Below, in pieces: positions 15,304-27,113 of a stretch of DNA of 64,000 bases. The stretch lies in assembly GCF_032854445.1 (NCBI RefSeq), contig NC_088300.1, positions 62,966,984 through 63,030,983 on the forward strand, in the 5' to 3' direction. Both the position numbers and the translations under genes were made by a program. Below the pieces are notes generated by a model, which searched no databases, was not told the DNA's origin, and saw only the letters and a list, made by a program, of their open reading frames with translations. Within the stretch, counting starts at the first letter, position 1; each line of letters starts with the position of its first letter. Origin of the DNA: Liolophura sinensis. Its lineage: Eukaryota > Mollusca > Polyplacophora > Chitonida > Chitonidae.

Positions 15304-17218
15304 GTGAGTGTAATTAAACTTGATCAGTAAGAGCACAGCATAGTGCGAGTTCAAACCCAGGCTCTGAATGGGAATTTGTGTATTACCCCTATAACCGTCG
15401 TTGTTGATGGCACCTTGGGGACAGTTTGTAAGCAGTCCACCATGCTCTTGTAGATATTGAGAAGTCTATCATTTACTGAGATCGAGACCTTTTTTTAACC
15501 AATTCAATATGGTGTGCAAAGCTGTATATGTATGTCACATGAGAGCAAGTTCATCAGTAACTTGCCAAAGGTTGGTGGTTTATGTCAGTCTCCTCTATCA
15601 ATAAAACTTACCACCATCGTATATAAAGTAAAAAATTCTTGACAAGGGCATTAAGCAAGAACCAATCAATCAATGAATCAGTATAATGTGTTGTTTTTCT
15701 TGTGTGTTTATTTCATGAATGATTACCTTTATTTTTCAGGTTAAAAAATCTGAGTATGAAGCCTGTACAATTTACAACAGAACTGAAGCTCGTTTGATTG
15801 TCAACTGTTCCGAACCAACACAAAACAGAATCTTCACATTGTATATCCAGTCTTTCGGGGGAATTCCCAGTATGCCAGATTTCGAGTCAGGTCATACTTA
15901 CTATTTTATATGTAAGTATTCATTTGTATTCTTAGACCGATTGGTCTGTCAGCAAACTGTGTATGGTGGTGGGATTCATGGACGTAAGCTTTTCAGAGAC
16001 GGAGGCCTGGGGAGTTTATAGTCTTGTTCAAGCAACAAAAGTAATTTGTACATTTATTTACGTCTCCAAATGCACTTTTAGGGGCATCAAAATGTTTAGT
16101 TTTCTACGACTCTTCTTGTCATTGAAGAAAAATCATATCATACATGAAGTGAAAACTGTGGTTGATAGTTTTCAGTTACCTAATGTTCTTTAAAATACCA
16201 AATACATCTACACCTATATTTACTGTGATGTTCTTTTTTTTATCAGCCACATCAACTGGTCGGAAGGCAGGTTTAGCCAATCAAGTAGAAGGGGCGTGTA
16301 CACACCAGGGCATGAAGATGATGCTCAGAGTTTGCTGTGATTCCACGAAAACCACAAAAACAATACGTAAGTCTTCCAACTTATTCATAATTTCCAAAGT
16401 TCAGCAAAAGCTTTTGACCAGATGTGCAGCGGCATAAAGTACAGTTATGTTGTTTTTATTTCTTTCTTTGTTTCTAGCGCACTTGTTGAGGTTTTGAAAG
16501 TGTTATTTTTTGGGAACAGCCTCATTTTTCTATGAATAGAGAGGGTTTAATTTTAAGCAGATTTTTAATATACATTTTGATTTAATTTTTCATGTTCATG
16601 TATGTATATATGTTCTTACTTTGGTCATTTCAGTTTTCTTCTTCTCAAAATTTCATACTTGTTGGATGTTAATTTTATACATGTTCTTTGTTAGCAGGTG
16701 TCACTTCTCATCCAGATGTGAACCCCAATGTACCATCAGTTAGAACCACTCCACGAACCACGCGAAGAACCACACCACGACCCACAACCACAACCAGGCC
16801 CCCACCTCCACCGCCAACAACAACAACGAAAAAACCAACAGAGCCAGGTAAATTGAGAATTGTGTTAAAATTAAATAACTTACAATATTGATTTTAAACA
16901 AGCTTATATATTATTCCATTAAGGTAGTGTCAAACACACTGGTAGGCTACAAACCAGTTTGATAATGACTAGTTTATAGTCTTGCAACTCTACCGTAAAT
17001 GTAACAGTTTTGCTTACTGTACATATTTTCATTCTTTTTCAGACTATAAAACAAGAGATGATGAGTTCAAGAGACAGAAGCTTGAAAATAAGGTCAACTC
17101 TGATACCATAAGTGATATGGCAGGCGAAAATTCAGCTATGATAAACAGCAAAACATCGTCATCACAAATCAACCGAGCTTTATTGACATTTCTTGTTCTG
17201 TTCTGCCTCTTTAGGTAG
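15180..17218 (+). CDS. Ephrin, GPI-anchored (last five coding exons)
   Basis: Cell-surface ligand for Eph receptor tyrosine kinases, acting in contact-dependent guidance and boundary formation. Coding exons: 15180-15303, 15740-15911, 16247-16366, 16698-16847, 17043-17218. They join in phase to give 246 residues and a stop at 17216-17218. The receptor-binding domain is clear: 'NNNDMLEIVCPKYNENTPEY', 'YIVYMVKKSEYEAC', 'LIVNCSEP', 'FESGHTYYFI' and 'MMLRVCCD' carry the conserved ephrin cysteines and the G-H-x-Y-Y signature. There are two N-glycosylation sites (NRT, NCS). A Thr/Pro-rich stalk follows in exon 16698-16847. The C-terminus is a Ser-rich segment plus hydrophobic tail 'ALLTFLVLFCLF', as in a GPI signal, with no cytoplasmic PDZ motif, so it is ephrin-A-like in anchorage. 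Invertebrate ephrins are not one-to-one orthologues of vertebrate classes, so no symbol is assigned. The signal-peptide exon is missing. Confidence 0.93.
15543..15690 (+). mobile_element. SINE family E copy in ephrin intron
   Basis: It contains 'catcagtaacttgccaaagg' and a tail ending in repeated CAAT units ('caatcaatcaatgaatca'). The same 'cagtaacttgccaaa' module recurs at 29700-29800 and, in reverse, at 33615-33705. Confidence 0.6.
15740..15911 (+). CDS. Ephrin exon: receptor-binding domain core
   Basis: Acceptor 'atttttcag|g', donor 't|gtaagt'. It encodes the YEAC and VNC cysteines and the 'FESGHTYYFI' strand, the most diagnostic ephrin motif here. Confidence 0.95.
16247..16366 (+). CDS. 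Ephrin exon: end of receptor-binding domain
   Basis: Acceptor 'tttatcag|cc', donor 'c|gtaagt', phase 1 on both sides. It encodes 'MKMMLRVCCD', the last strand and cysteine of the ephrin ectodomain. Confidence 0.9.
16698..16847 (+). CDS. Ephrin exon: Thr/Pro-rich stalk
   Basis: Acceptor 'ttagcag|g', donor 'ag|gtaaat'. A low-complexity exon dominated by Thr, Pro and Arg, including six consecutive prolines flanked by Thr runs. It is likely an O-glycosylated spacer between the receptor-binding domain and the membrane. Both ends are phase 1, so it could be skipped without a frameshift. Confidence 0.88.
17043..17218 (+). CDS. Ephrin last coding exon: GPI signal
   Basis: Acceptor 'ctttttcag|a'; stop TAG at 17216-17218. 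It encodes a charged stretch (DYKTRDDEFKRQK), a Ser/Asn-rich region (likely omega site among the S/N residues of 'NSKTSSSQIN') and the terminal hydrophobic 'ALLTFLVLFCLFR'. Confidence 0.92.
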
Positions 17219-20200
17219 TGCTCATAGACACTTTAGGTGAATTATTTTAAACTTAACAATTCCTACTGTTGCTTTCAAACTGGCTTTGCCACTCACCAGC
17301 GTATTGGAGAATAATTGCTTCACTCCATGATAGTTGGTCCCTGATTGGTCAGTGGTACGGACCAATCCGATGTGATCCATGAACCATAGTGGTAGCTGAT
17401 TGGTTGCTACCAAAGAGCTCAAGATATCACTGCTTTGTTAACTGGACTAGAAGTTATCTTGTTGTTGACTGGTCAGTGGTGTCCCCAATAATCCGGCACA
17501 TGATAAGCTGTGAAAACAAAACCAACAACATAAAAAGGGATCAGTGGGTGAGCAGTCCTAACAGGAAGTGGAAGGGCAGACATCTTGTGGATGGATTTTG
17601 GCCCTCTTTACATGCAGGACATAATCGGTCGTTGCCATGACAACTACCACTGCCATCCATCACTTCCAGACAAACGGAGTCTGCTTGATTTGACATCCAG
17701 TGATGGATCCTTTCCAACGAGTGCAGAAAACATGCATATAAGATGCATATAACATTTGTGTGCTCTGAGAATATAGACTTCAGTTGTGAATAAGGCATTA
17801 TGCTGGTGATAGCGGAAACCGTGCAGGTCTCTTGAATTCTCCTCACAGAGGACAGTGACATATGAACACATCAACAGACCTACAGGAGACTCCAACATGG
17901 ATACAGAATTGAACTAAGGTCAACAAGAGTTGTTTATGTAAATAGAAATGCTGAAACTGACTTGTGAACTCTTGAGGTGTCAGTTTCTTCAACATCAGCA
18001 TTCTGTGATTTTTCAAGGTTAAAGAAGTTGTGGTTAGTATAATGGCGATTGTATGAAGTAGTAGGATGTATACTGCTTGGACTTTGTCATGTGACTGTTG
18101 AAATACACTCCAACAGCAGTGGGTTTGCGATAAATAGACACCACAGGGGGCGTCTATGATTGGTGGAAGATGGTCATGTGACCTGTGATGTCATAAGAGT
18201 CATTCCATATCAGGCCAAAGCTGATAACGTCAGCGGCCATGATGGTTCAAACCTTGTACAGAATCATCTCAGTGGTTATCAATATTAATGTATTAAAGCT
18301 CATCACATATTTTATGAAAGTCACAAATATTTCAGAATCAAAATTAACATCTTTGGTGATGCTTGTCTCGATATTAGTGGACTAGTGCTGCGGTGAAAAT
18401 ATACATTATAATCACCAATGTATTTAGAAAAGAAATTCCATGCATGCATTTTTTCCAGACACTATTCAAACCTTGCCCATGTAAAATTCTATGTTTCATG
18501 GACAGATATATTATCCTATGCTTCATTTTGAGTTTCAGTTGCACCAGAATTATAAAGGTTTAAAGGACAAAGGTCTAATTTACTTGAAAGTGTAGCATAA
18601 TATCATTATCTTAGGATTTTGCAGAATATTTAAGTTAAAATATCATGATACGAAAATGAAATCATCAACTAGAGTATGAATATAAAACTGCATGGCTTGA
18701 AACAGATCCAGAATGGGAAAAAAGAAACCAAGTCTAAATTTCTTTCATTGCTGAAATCACAAGTAATTGTGATGGAAAGTGCTGCACATAAGAATAATTC
18801 AAAGGGACCTTTAGAGTCTTGTAAAGAATTAATAGCTTTTTGTAGCGATGTAAATAATTTTGTGAAAAATAAACTGATTGTTTTCTATTATGAAATAATA
18901 TCTCTTGTGCTTACAGCAAGCTAATATGTAAATATGAAAGCTATTTATGTATAAAAAAAAAATGTACCACAGTTGACAGATAAAAAAACAGCACAGTTCA
19001 GTATTTTCTACCACTTTATACATGTAAGATGTAAATATTATAAATGGCTATGAGCTGTGCATTGAGATGGTAGAATTCCATATTTAATTAATGGTTGCTT
19101 TTAGTTGAGTTCACATAGACTTAGCTAGAGAATGCTTTGAAAATGATTGATCATTTTCCCAACATGGCTTTAAAATGACTAACTTTAAAATTAACAATTT
19201 TTTTCTTGTTTTTTTTTTTATATTTTTATTTGTGTGAAGAGACGAAGGAAAACTGTGTGCTGTTTGATTAGGACACATGTACTTCTCATTTCTTTCTGTT
19301 AAATGTTTCCATATTTCTCATCAGCAGGATTTTCTCTTCCCATTTTGGATATTGTCTCGTCTCAATTTAACAGCTGATATCACATGTGGCATTTGTATTT
19401 GAACATTTATGTTTATGAGTGTATTTTGAACAAAGAAAAAAAAAAAGAAAAATGATTAGTATTTTAAGCGCTGGTCAGAGTTAACATTAGCTTTGTTTAT
19501 TCATAACTCATGGACAAAGTGCAGAATTATTGAGGCCAATACACCTGCTAATTTCACATCATAATTTCTAGAAAAACTATTAAATTCAAAAATAATTTAA
19601 ATTCACATTATATGGACAGTATGTGAAGCAGTATCTTTATTAATTATTGCTTACACATTCGACTGATATTAATTTTTTGTCTTTTTTGGGGGATTTTGTT
19701 ACAAAATTAGATCAAAGTTGTTATTTGTTAATGTCTCTTCACCTAATGTTGCCGTTTCTTTATGTTTTTTTTTTTTTTTTTTTTTTTTTTGACCTGACAA
19801 GGAACTGAATTTGTTAATGTTTGGGATATTTTGAGGGTACCATTGCCTTAAGCATTGTGATATGGGGGTTACACTGTTAAAACAACTAATAGACTGACAG
19901 GGTTTACACATGTATTCTAGACTTCATCCAGGGGCAGATCTAGGGAGAAATGTTACAAAGAATTCTCTTTTGTCTCTATTATATGGTATCATCTACGAGA
20001 ATAAAAATAACATTTGGTCAATCATTTTGTAAGATTTAATTGCCCAAGATCATGTATTTATCTCTGTTACTGAAAGTTGTTTGATCCTTGGATGCATGTG
20101 AGTAGTGCTTTAAGAAATAATGAATTGTCTGTTTTCAAAGTGTAAATCGGTGTTTGTACCGCTTTGAAAATGTTTACTTTTTTTCTGTTTTATTATTAAT

Positions 20201-20760
20201 CTTGTGAAGGTGTTCAATTGAAACTGTTAACCAGGATTTTCTTCTTCCGACATAGATTTACAAGGGTCACAAAATGTTGGTATGTTTTTTTTTTAACGCA
20301 AACTTACTGGGCTAGCTTTATTTATATATGTAGGGGATAATATTAAATTTATATAAAAAAAAATAATTGTAGGGATGGGGGTGGGGACAGTGATATAAGT
20401 CTTTAAGGTTTCATTGTGCAATAGAACCAGTAATTCTGGAATTGAAAAATTATGCCCACAATGATCAAATGACAGGACTCGGCTTATGAACTCAATAATT
20501 TTTGTATGATATCATGTGTCCTCGTTTATTTTCAATGGAGTCAAGACGAGTTTTTGATCGAAGATTTTTTTTCCATGTTAAGAGACGCATTTCTGTACAA
20601 CTGATGTTATCCCTTGTATTTTGTGAGGAGAACTTCTGTGTGAAAGAATGAACTTGTCTATTGATTGTTTTGTATTGCTGATGTCAAATAATGCATATTT
20701 GTAAAATATGAGACAAAGGGTGTACCTTCATCGTATGAATAAATATTTCATATGATTGCA
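17219..20760 (+). other. Probable ephrin 3' UTR
   Basis: No gene is seen between the ephrin stop and the AATAAA at 20738-20743. The stretch is AT-rich (TTTTA/ATTTA-like motifs, poly-T at 19766-19790) as expected of a long regulated 3' UTR. Earlier AATAAA-like hexamers mean shorter isoforms are possible. Two compact inverted repeats lie near its start (17343-17367, 17391-17411). The extent is inferred. Confidence 0.45.
20738..20743 (+). terminator. Candidate ephrin polyadenylation signal
   Basis: Canonical AATAAA, followed within about 20 bases by 'tgcatttcatag', a plausible cleavage region. It is the last good hexamer before the sequence stops resembling the upstream UTR. Confidence 0.4.
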
Positions 20761-22529
20761 TTTCATAGTAGTTTTAATAATTCTTCAATTATTTAATAAT
20801 TTGATAACTATGGTTGTGATCATACCTGGAATGGTAACCTTAGTGTAATCATACTATATCAAATCTTATTTAATATACATTCAGAATCAAAGCTGATTGG
20901 CTGACAGTGGAACACACAGAATAAATCTACAGACCATAAAGTCCAGCTATGCGTGTGCTCCATGTGTTTCATCCAATCATCATGGATTCTGTTTTGCCTT
21001 TAATCAAGAAGACAAGATTCTGGCTCAATCCCAGTCTTGGGAAAGGAATTTCTGAGATTCCATTGCCTCTACTGTTTTGGGGGCCTGTACTTTGTGTTAG
21101 TAAGTGATCAACATTGCTGAAGTCTCTTATTTGAATGTGGCATACACGTTGAACTCTCTGCAAGTCAGAATTTATGGGTCACTTGTGGGAAAGGTTTGCA
21201 GTATCTTGCTTGCTTTTACTCCAGGCACAATGGTCTCCTCTACCATAAAAAAAAACTTTCATATGAGGGAAAGATTTGTAACTGTTGGTTTGGTGTCACC
21301 GCCAATCGCTGAAATCTGAATATCATGAAAGGCATTTCTGAGGTGTAATGGAATTTGCCCATAGAAATAGCAGGATTCTTGATATCGTATGTGTCTTACT
21401 TCAGATACAGTATTAAAAGAATACAGTGTGTAGGAAAGTCTGACTAAAGTACAGCACTAATAACATCTTATCTACAACATTGTCCAACATGTTCAGAATT
21501 TCGTATGGTCAGCAAATTTAACCAAGGCAAAATAATAAAATAATAAAGTCGTTTGCAGACAAAAGATTATTTGGTCATATACTGATTACACATTATAAAG
21601 ATGACTGTGCGGATAAAGGGAGACTATCCGAATTTTATGCGCATCAAGGGGAATAACTTAGAAAATGTCCCTACATTCTGGTATACCATGTTGCAATCTG
21701 CGAAAAGTCAGGATAATTTTGATTAAAGTCAGTGGAATATTCCAAATAAGATTAACCCTGAACATATTTGGAATGTGCCACAAAATCTACCTGTTGAAAA
21801 TAAAATAAAGCAACTTCAGCATAAATTATTACACTCAATTATACCGTAATATAAGTATATAATTATAATTATAAGTATTTACACGATCGACTGAAAATAA
21901 AACAATATCCTTTGTGAGATGTTTGCGGAAATGTGGGTAATATAACTCATTATTTCATAGTGTCCACAATTGAATCAGTCCTGATTAGATGCTAATAACC
22001 TCCTGTATGAGTACACATGCTGTGATATACGGGCCTTGCCTTTGTCTACATCGCGATACAAAAGTGTAGTCAGTTATATTTTACTCCATGCGAAGTTTTA
22101 TATCTGTACATGTCATATTATAAGTAAAACCCCAGTGTTTCAGCATTATATGAATTGTATTAAAAGGAACCTACTTTTGCTTCAGAAATTGTGACAGCAC
22201 AATTAGGTCATTAAATTAATTACACTTTGTTTTCACTTGAAACTCACTTTAAACAATAAGTTACAATAATGAAAGCAATGTGTTATTATTTTTTTTTTTT
22301 GACCCTATGATTTTGGAAATATATGGGCAGGTTGGGTGGTGCTCGTTTACCTCTTTATATAATAATCAGCCTTGAACTTTTCGTTTCTGCATGGTCGACA
22401 AAGACAAATGAATGCCCAGTTCGTAATCCAAGGCGAAAAAAGAGATGCTGGGCTCTTTGTCTAACAGTTTTATGAGGTTTAGCTAGTACTGTTATTGAAA
22501 AGCGAGACATTAACAAATATATGTACAAG

Positions 22530-23040
22530 TAAATCAAACAGGACGTATATTATGAAACAGTATTCCATTGTGTTTTATTGGATACCGGTATGGTAATAAG
22601 TGCATGTAGCTACAGGAAAATGAGTATTGGAATATCAGTCTACCTTGTAGACTTAAGTGTCAAGTTGCTGGTACGAATGGTGAAGTTAATTTATTTATGC
22701 GCTTTAATTAAAACAGTTTTAATTAAAAAACAATCTGGAAGTGTTGAAAGTGTCAAGAAAACAAAGTATAGGCCTACTAGTATTAAATGTCGACAAGTTT
22801 GGTTAAAAAAATGAACAACACTTATTATTTTGGACATAGCAACGACCAAGTACTACGAAAAAAAAAAAGTAAAATGTGTTCTACGTCTGTTGGTGATGGA
22901 AAAAAATCTTCACCGACTACATATGTAATGGGCAAAACAAAAAACAGCTCAACCAAAACAGAAATCAACTTTGCCATAAAATATGCTGAAAAAGATAAAA
23001 AGTTTAATCATGACCCTAAGAACATATATTTAAAGTCCTA
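22530..23040 (+). pseudogene. Possible LTR-retrotransposon protease remnant
   Basis: In the frame containing 22578, the sequence reads 'VFHCVLLDTGMVISACSYRK', resembling the D-T-G catalytic motif and following strand of retropepsins in Gypsy-type elements. The frame extends to a stop near 22812. A second open frame continues from 22787 to 23041 with Lys-rich sequence. No reverse transcriptase, integrase or LTR is visible nearby, so this would be a decayed fragment. The short motif alone is weak evidence, and coincidence is possible. Confidence 0.25.
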
Positions 23041-23339
23041 AATTTATTTGTTTAACAACCAACGTTCTAAAATTGCTCTTTATCCTCATCATTCATTACT
23101 GAACGCGGGCTATACCTTTAATAAATATTTGAGAAATTTATTACTATAAAATAAAATAATAATCGCAAATGAAAGAAACAGAACGAATGACTTTACCTTT
23201 AGCTAGGCCTATTTTCGTTCTAATGTCATAAGAGAAAAACACTTATTGCGTATCTAAAATCAACAGTATCTGTGTTACAGGACACAGGTACTTAACTACG
23301 TGGCTATTCCGGCTTAAGTGCAGATTGTACCACATTCTT

Positions 23340-23475
23340 TTGCCCCAGGTTTATATACTCCGGGCATGCGGACCGGTTTTCTCCACCCATAACCCAGACC
23401 GCAGTCACATACAGAAGGTGAAATTTTCTTGAGCATGATGCTAAAAACTGATTAATCAGTCAGTCAGTCTTGCGT
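23340..23475 (+). mobile_element. SINE tail fragment
   Basis: 'aaattttcttgagcatgatg' followed by 'aatcagtcagtcagtc' is the same tail type as at 30360-30443. The upstream part ('cggttttctccacccataac') resembles a degraded SINE body. Confidence 0.5.
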
Positions 23476-24117
23476 ATATTATGAATTTACTTCTGTAGCT
23501 CTCCTCTGGTACCCGATTTTTTTTTAATGTCAGTATATAAACCAACAGATCCAGTACTGTTAAATCTCGTTCCTGTCTCACTAAAGCACATACTGATAGA
23601 AACTATGTTAAAATGTGGAATAAATCACCATAAAATCGCATACACGGGACCAGTTACATAAATTGTTTACAGGCCATTACTTAAAGCTTTCGATACAGTG
23701 ACCACTTCCTTGGATGATAAGTTCATTTAAAAAACAAAATAAGAATGTAGTGTAGCTAATTTGCTACATTAATACAAATCTTATTGATACAGCTGGACTT
23801 GATATTCTCAATATGGCCACGTAGGTACATCTAATAATAATATTCCTACACTTCCTAGCCTGCTCGCAGTTCATTCAATTCAATCACTGAAATTAAGACA
23901 CCATCCAAACAAAGTCGTGAGTTTCATGAATCACTGGTCGTATACAAAGTGTGCTACGTGTGATAACCTACAGGCGCTATGTATCCACGAGATAAATAAA
24001 TGATTTGTATATTGAGTCACACGACTGCACACAGGGCCTGTTCTTTGGCTTACATAACGTGGCATAACTATTTTCTCCATGCCTGCTTCTCCTTATTGCT
24101 TCTATTGTGTGATATTT

Positions 24118-24235
24118 ATTAATTTATTTATTTGATTAGTGTTTTACACCGTACTCAAGAATATTCCCTTATACGATGGTGGTAAGCACTATAGTTGAAG
24201 GAAGCTGGGCAAAGCCCGTGGACAACACGCGACCA
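24118..24235 (-). mobile_element. tRNA-SINE family A fragment
   Basis: Reverse-oriented tail ('tttatttgattagtgtttta', 'caccgtactcaagaatatt') and partial body ending at 'ccatcc', matching the intact copies near 41.4 and 43.1 kb. The head is absent. Confidence 0.75.
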
Positions 24236-24589
24236 TCCTATTGTGTGATAAAACTGGTTTGTTGTAATAATGATGTCAGTTCACTGTTGATATAAATGTA
24301 TATAAACTCTCAACAAACATATGTTGCCGTAAACAATCCCGATGGTGACAAACTAAAGGTCTAAATATGTATGCATTTTAAGTTCTTTCTCGGGGTGATC
24401 TGCATACTTTACCACTGTATGTGAAAATAATCAGTGGATTTAATGGACTTTTGAGGCGAAACGGACAGTACACCCATATCCTCAGTACTATAAGTCTCAG
24501 CATGCATTGTTATTGAGATAAAGTTAATTTAAATGTTTTAATTTTGTTTTCAACTACAAGCCTAATTAGGTAATTACATTTCTGTTTAC

Positions 24590-24656
24590 CCAAGAATATT
24601 TCACGTATACAACGGCTGCCAGCGTTATGGTGGACGGAAACCTGGTAGAGCCCAAA
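24590..24656 (-). mobile_element. tRNA-SINE family A fragment
   Basis: Short reverse-oriented piece, 'caagaatatttcacgtatac' to 'ggaaacctggtagagccc', from the centre of family A. Confidence 0.65.
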
Positions 24657-24689
24657 GTCACTTTTCGTTTACATCATTTATACCAAAAA

Positions 24690-25218
24690 AACTGTGCCAT
24701 ATAAATTAAACTTATAAAAACCCATTTATATAAACCCACTTTAAGTTTTTTTCACTATTGTATTACCATAATTTATAATAGCTGGGAAACGGGTTTGGAA
24801 TAAAATTTCAAATCTGCGTTGTCTTCTTTATTCAGATGTCTCCAAAAGCCGTATACTTACATCCACAAACACATTTCTTTACGTAATATCTTTGTTTTAT
24901 AGTTCACATTATGCAGGGGTTCACTATGTAAAACATTTCCTCCTCAGTTTGTGAGTTTCATATATATATCGGGATATAGCTGGCTTCTATGAGCTTTACT
25001 GATGTCGCCAATATAATTGCGTTGCTATCCCGTCTCTGTCAAATCTTATCTTGTTGCATGATGAATAAACATTGATTTGAATTGAAAGTGAATGTGGATA
25101 AGAACGAAAGCACACTATTCCCATCCTTGATTCCTACCGAATCAAATGTGAGGATACACATTGTGGGGGGTATTGCTGAGATTGCAAGATGTATTGCTTT
25201 CAATCTTCTTACTTGCTT

Positions 25219-25251
<33 letters not shown>

Positions 25252-25285
25252 GGATACAGACTAGGGGACATAACTGTCTATAGCT
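24690..25285 (+). repeat. Unknown diverged repeat, copy 1
   Basis: Aligns by eye in order with 25860-26505: 'aattaaact' and 'aaacccac', then 'tttctttacgtaatatcttt', 'gctttactgatgtcgccaat', 'gcgttgctatcccgtctctg', 'gaatgtggataag', and finally 'aggggacataact'. No protein is encoded. It looks like two copies of a non-coding repeat with an offset near 1.2 kb. Confidence 0.5.
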
Positions 25286-25859
25286 ACATTCAGGCAGGTG
25301 TAAATTATAAACTGACATGTGACAGTGTGTAACACTGTAAAAAAAATCAAACCGGAATGTTGGCAAACCTCACAACATTTTGGTACCTGTGTTGAAGAGG
25401 AATGTAACTTTTTATTTAGAAATCTGTGCGTCAGATATGGGGAAGCTATTTAGTTACTTGCCAAAAGACGGTGGTTTTACTTCTGGATCTCTGATTTCCT
25501 CCGTCAATGATACCGCTCTTTTGAATAAAATATTCTTGATTGCAATGTCACAATATAGGAAAACATTAGGAGTCGCATAAAATCCGAATTTACACGCGCA
25601 TCAAGGGGAGATAACTTCTGTAATATGCATGTTGTTATTGCTTGTTGTTATGGCGATTAAGCTTTCAAACGATTAGTTAGTAACTTCGGTAAAAATACAA
25701 AAGTTAACATCTCGCTTCCCTGCATGAGACTTAAATTACAGACCAAAATAAACCAAATAACTATCTTATCTTGTTCAAAGCAGTTTCTATCATTACGAAG
25801 ACATCCCTAAGATTTTTTCTTTCCATCTGGTATCTGGTATCACAATAAGACACATGGGA

Positions 25860-26505
25860 CTATGAATTAAACTTTCATAAAATAATAAGAAAACCTACAA
25901 ACTCAGTTTATGAGCATGGAATGCACTACTTGTGTTTCACAACCCGCATTACCTTTCTTTATTAAAGTTTTGCCTTTTAAAGTCGTTCTTAAATTAGCAA
26001 AATAACAACTTTACGGCTTTTATTCTTTAATATATCTTCACTTAATGAGTCGATCCTTGCAGAGAGATATTACATGGCTTTCTTTACCAGTTTTGTCTTT
26101 ATTGCTAAGCAGATTCGATAGTTTTCATATATACTTTGAGATTTTGCAGGCTCCGTGTAGCTTTATTATAGCGCCAACTTAGTTGCATTGCTGTCGTTTC
26201 TCTGTAAAACCGTATAATCTTGTTAAATAAATTCTAATTTGAAATGAAATTGAATGCGGATAAGGCGCAGACCTGTGTGGGTGCTCTGTGAAAAAAACTG
26301 TGTTTCAAATTCTTAAAACTTTTTTCAAACTGTTTTTTTTTTTAAACGGGAAAAAGGCAAAGAAAGTCTCGCATAACCGTAAAATGCTTCATATTTATTT
26401 ATTTATTTTTTTTATTTATTTTCCTGTAAATTGAAAGAAAGAAAAATGTTCAGATCCTAACATCTGGTTGGCGATACGGACGAGGGGACATAACTTTAAG
26501 GGCCC
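25860..26505 (+). repeat. Unknown diverged repeat, copy 2
   Basis: Counterpart of 24690-25285: 'gaattaaact', 'aaaacctac', 'ctttctttaccagttttgtc', 'gctttattatagcgccaact', 'gcattgctgtcgtttctctg', 'gaatgcggataag', 'aggggacataact'. The copies differ by many substitutions and by T-rich insertions, so the duplication is old. Confidence 0.5.
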
Positions 26506-26816
26506 ATCAGGTATAAACACACGAAATGAACAAAAGCAGTAGGCTTTCCACGTGGACTGCCAACCTACAGCATCATTCTGATAAATGAACGTAGTAAATT
26601 GACTCTAAAAGAAATTAATACAAAGAGCTGTGCTAATTTCTTCATATTTTGTTAAGGGCAGGATAACAGGAAATAAAACGTTAAATACGTTAGCCTGGGT
26701 TTAAGACACTAATTGCTCATCAATCACTTGGACACCTATCAGTGATAACAGTGTTTAGGACTATTGCCTACTAGATCTTTCAGTCCCATTTCATGCGGAA
26801 TTTAACTTTTTTTGCC

Positions 26817-27113
26817 TTGATTTGATTGGGGTTTAACTTCGCTATCAACATTGATTCGGTCATATCACGGCAGCGTCTCCTTGTAACATGGCAGACCCAA
26901 TGCCAACGTATTCATATTTATAGCGCTGCCTCACTGGAGCACCATGCCAAAGACACCACACACTACGCCCTCCACCATGACACTCGTCCAACAAGCAACT
27001 AGTAGTGCAAAGACAATCGATGTTAAGATTAACTCGATTCGGTATTGAACCTCGGATCTACTGTTTACGAGACAGATACTCTATCCACAACCCAATGCAG
27101 CCGGCCGGTGAGT
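26817..27113 (-). mobile_element. tRNA-derived SINE family D
   Basis: Read on the minus strand, the right end starts 'ccggccggctgcattgggtt' and has a box A-like 'ggatagagtatctgtc' and box B-like 'aggttcaatacc', in tRNA order and spacing. The other end has the tail motif 'gggtttaacttcgc' (reverse of the GTTAAACCC-type SINE tail). Confidence 0.55.
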
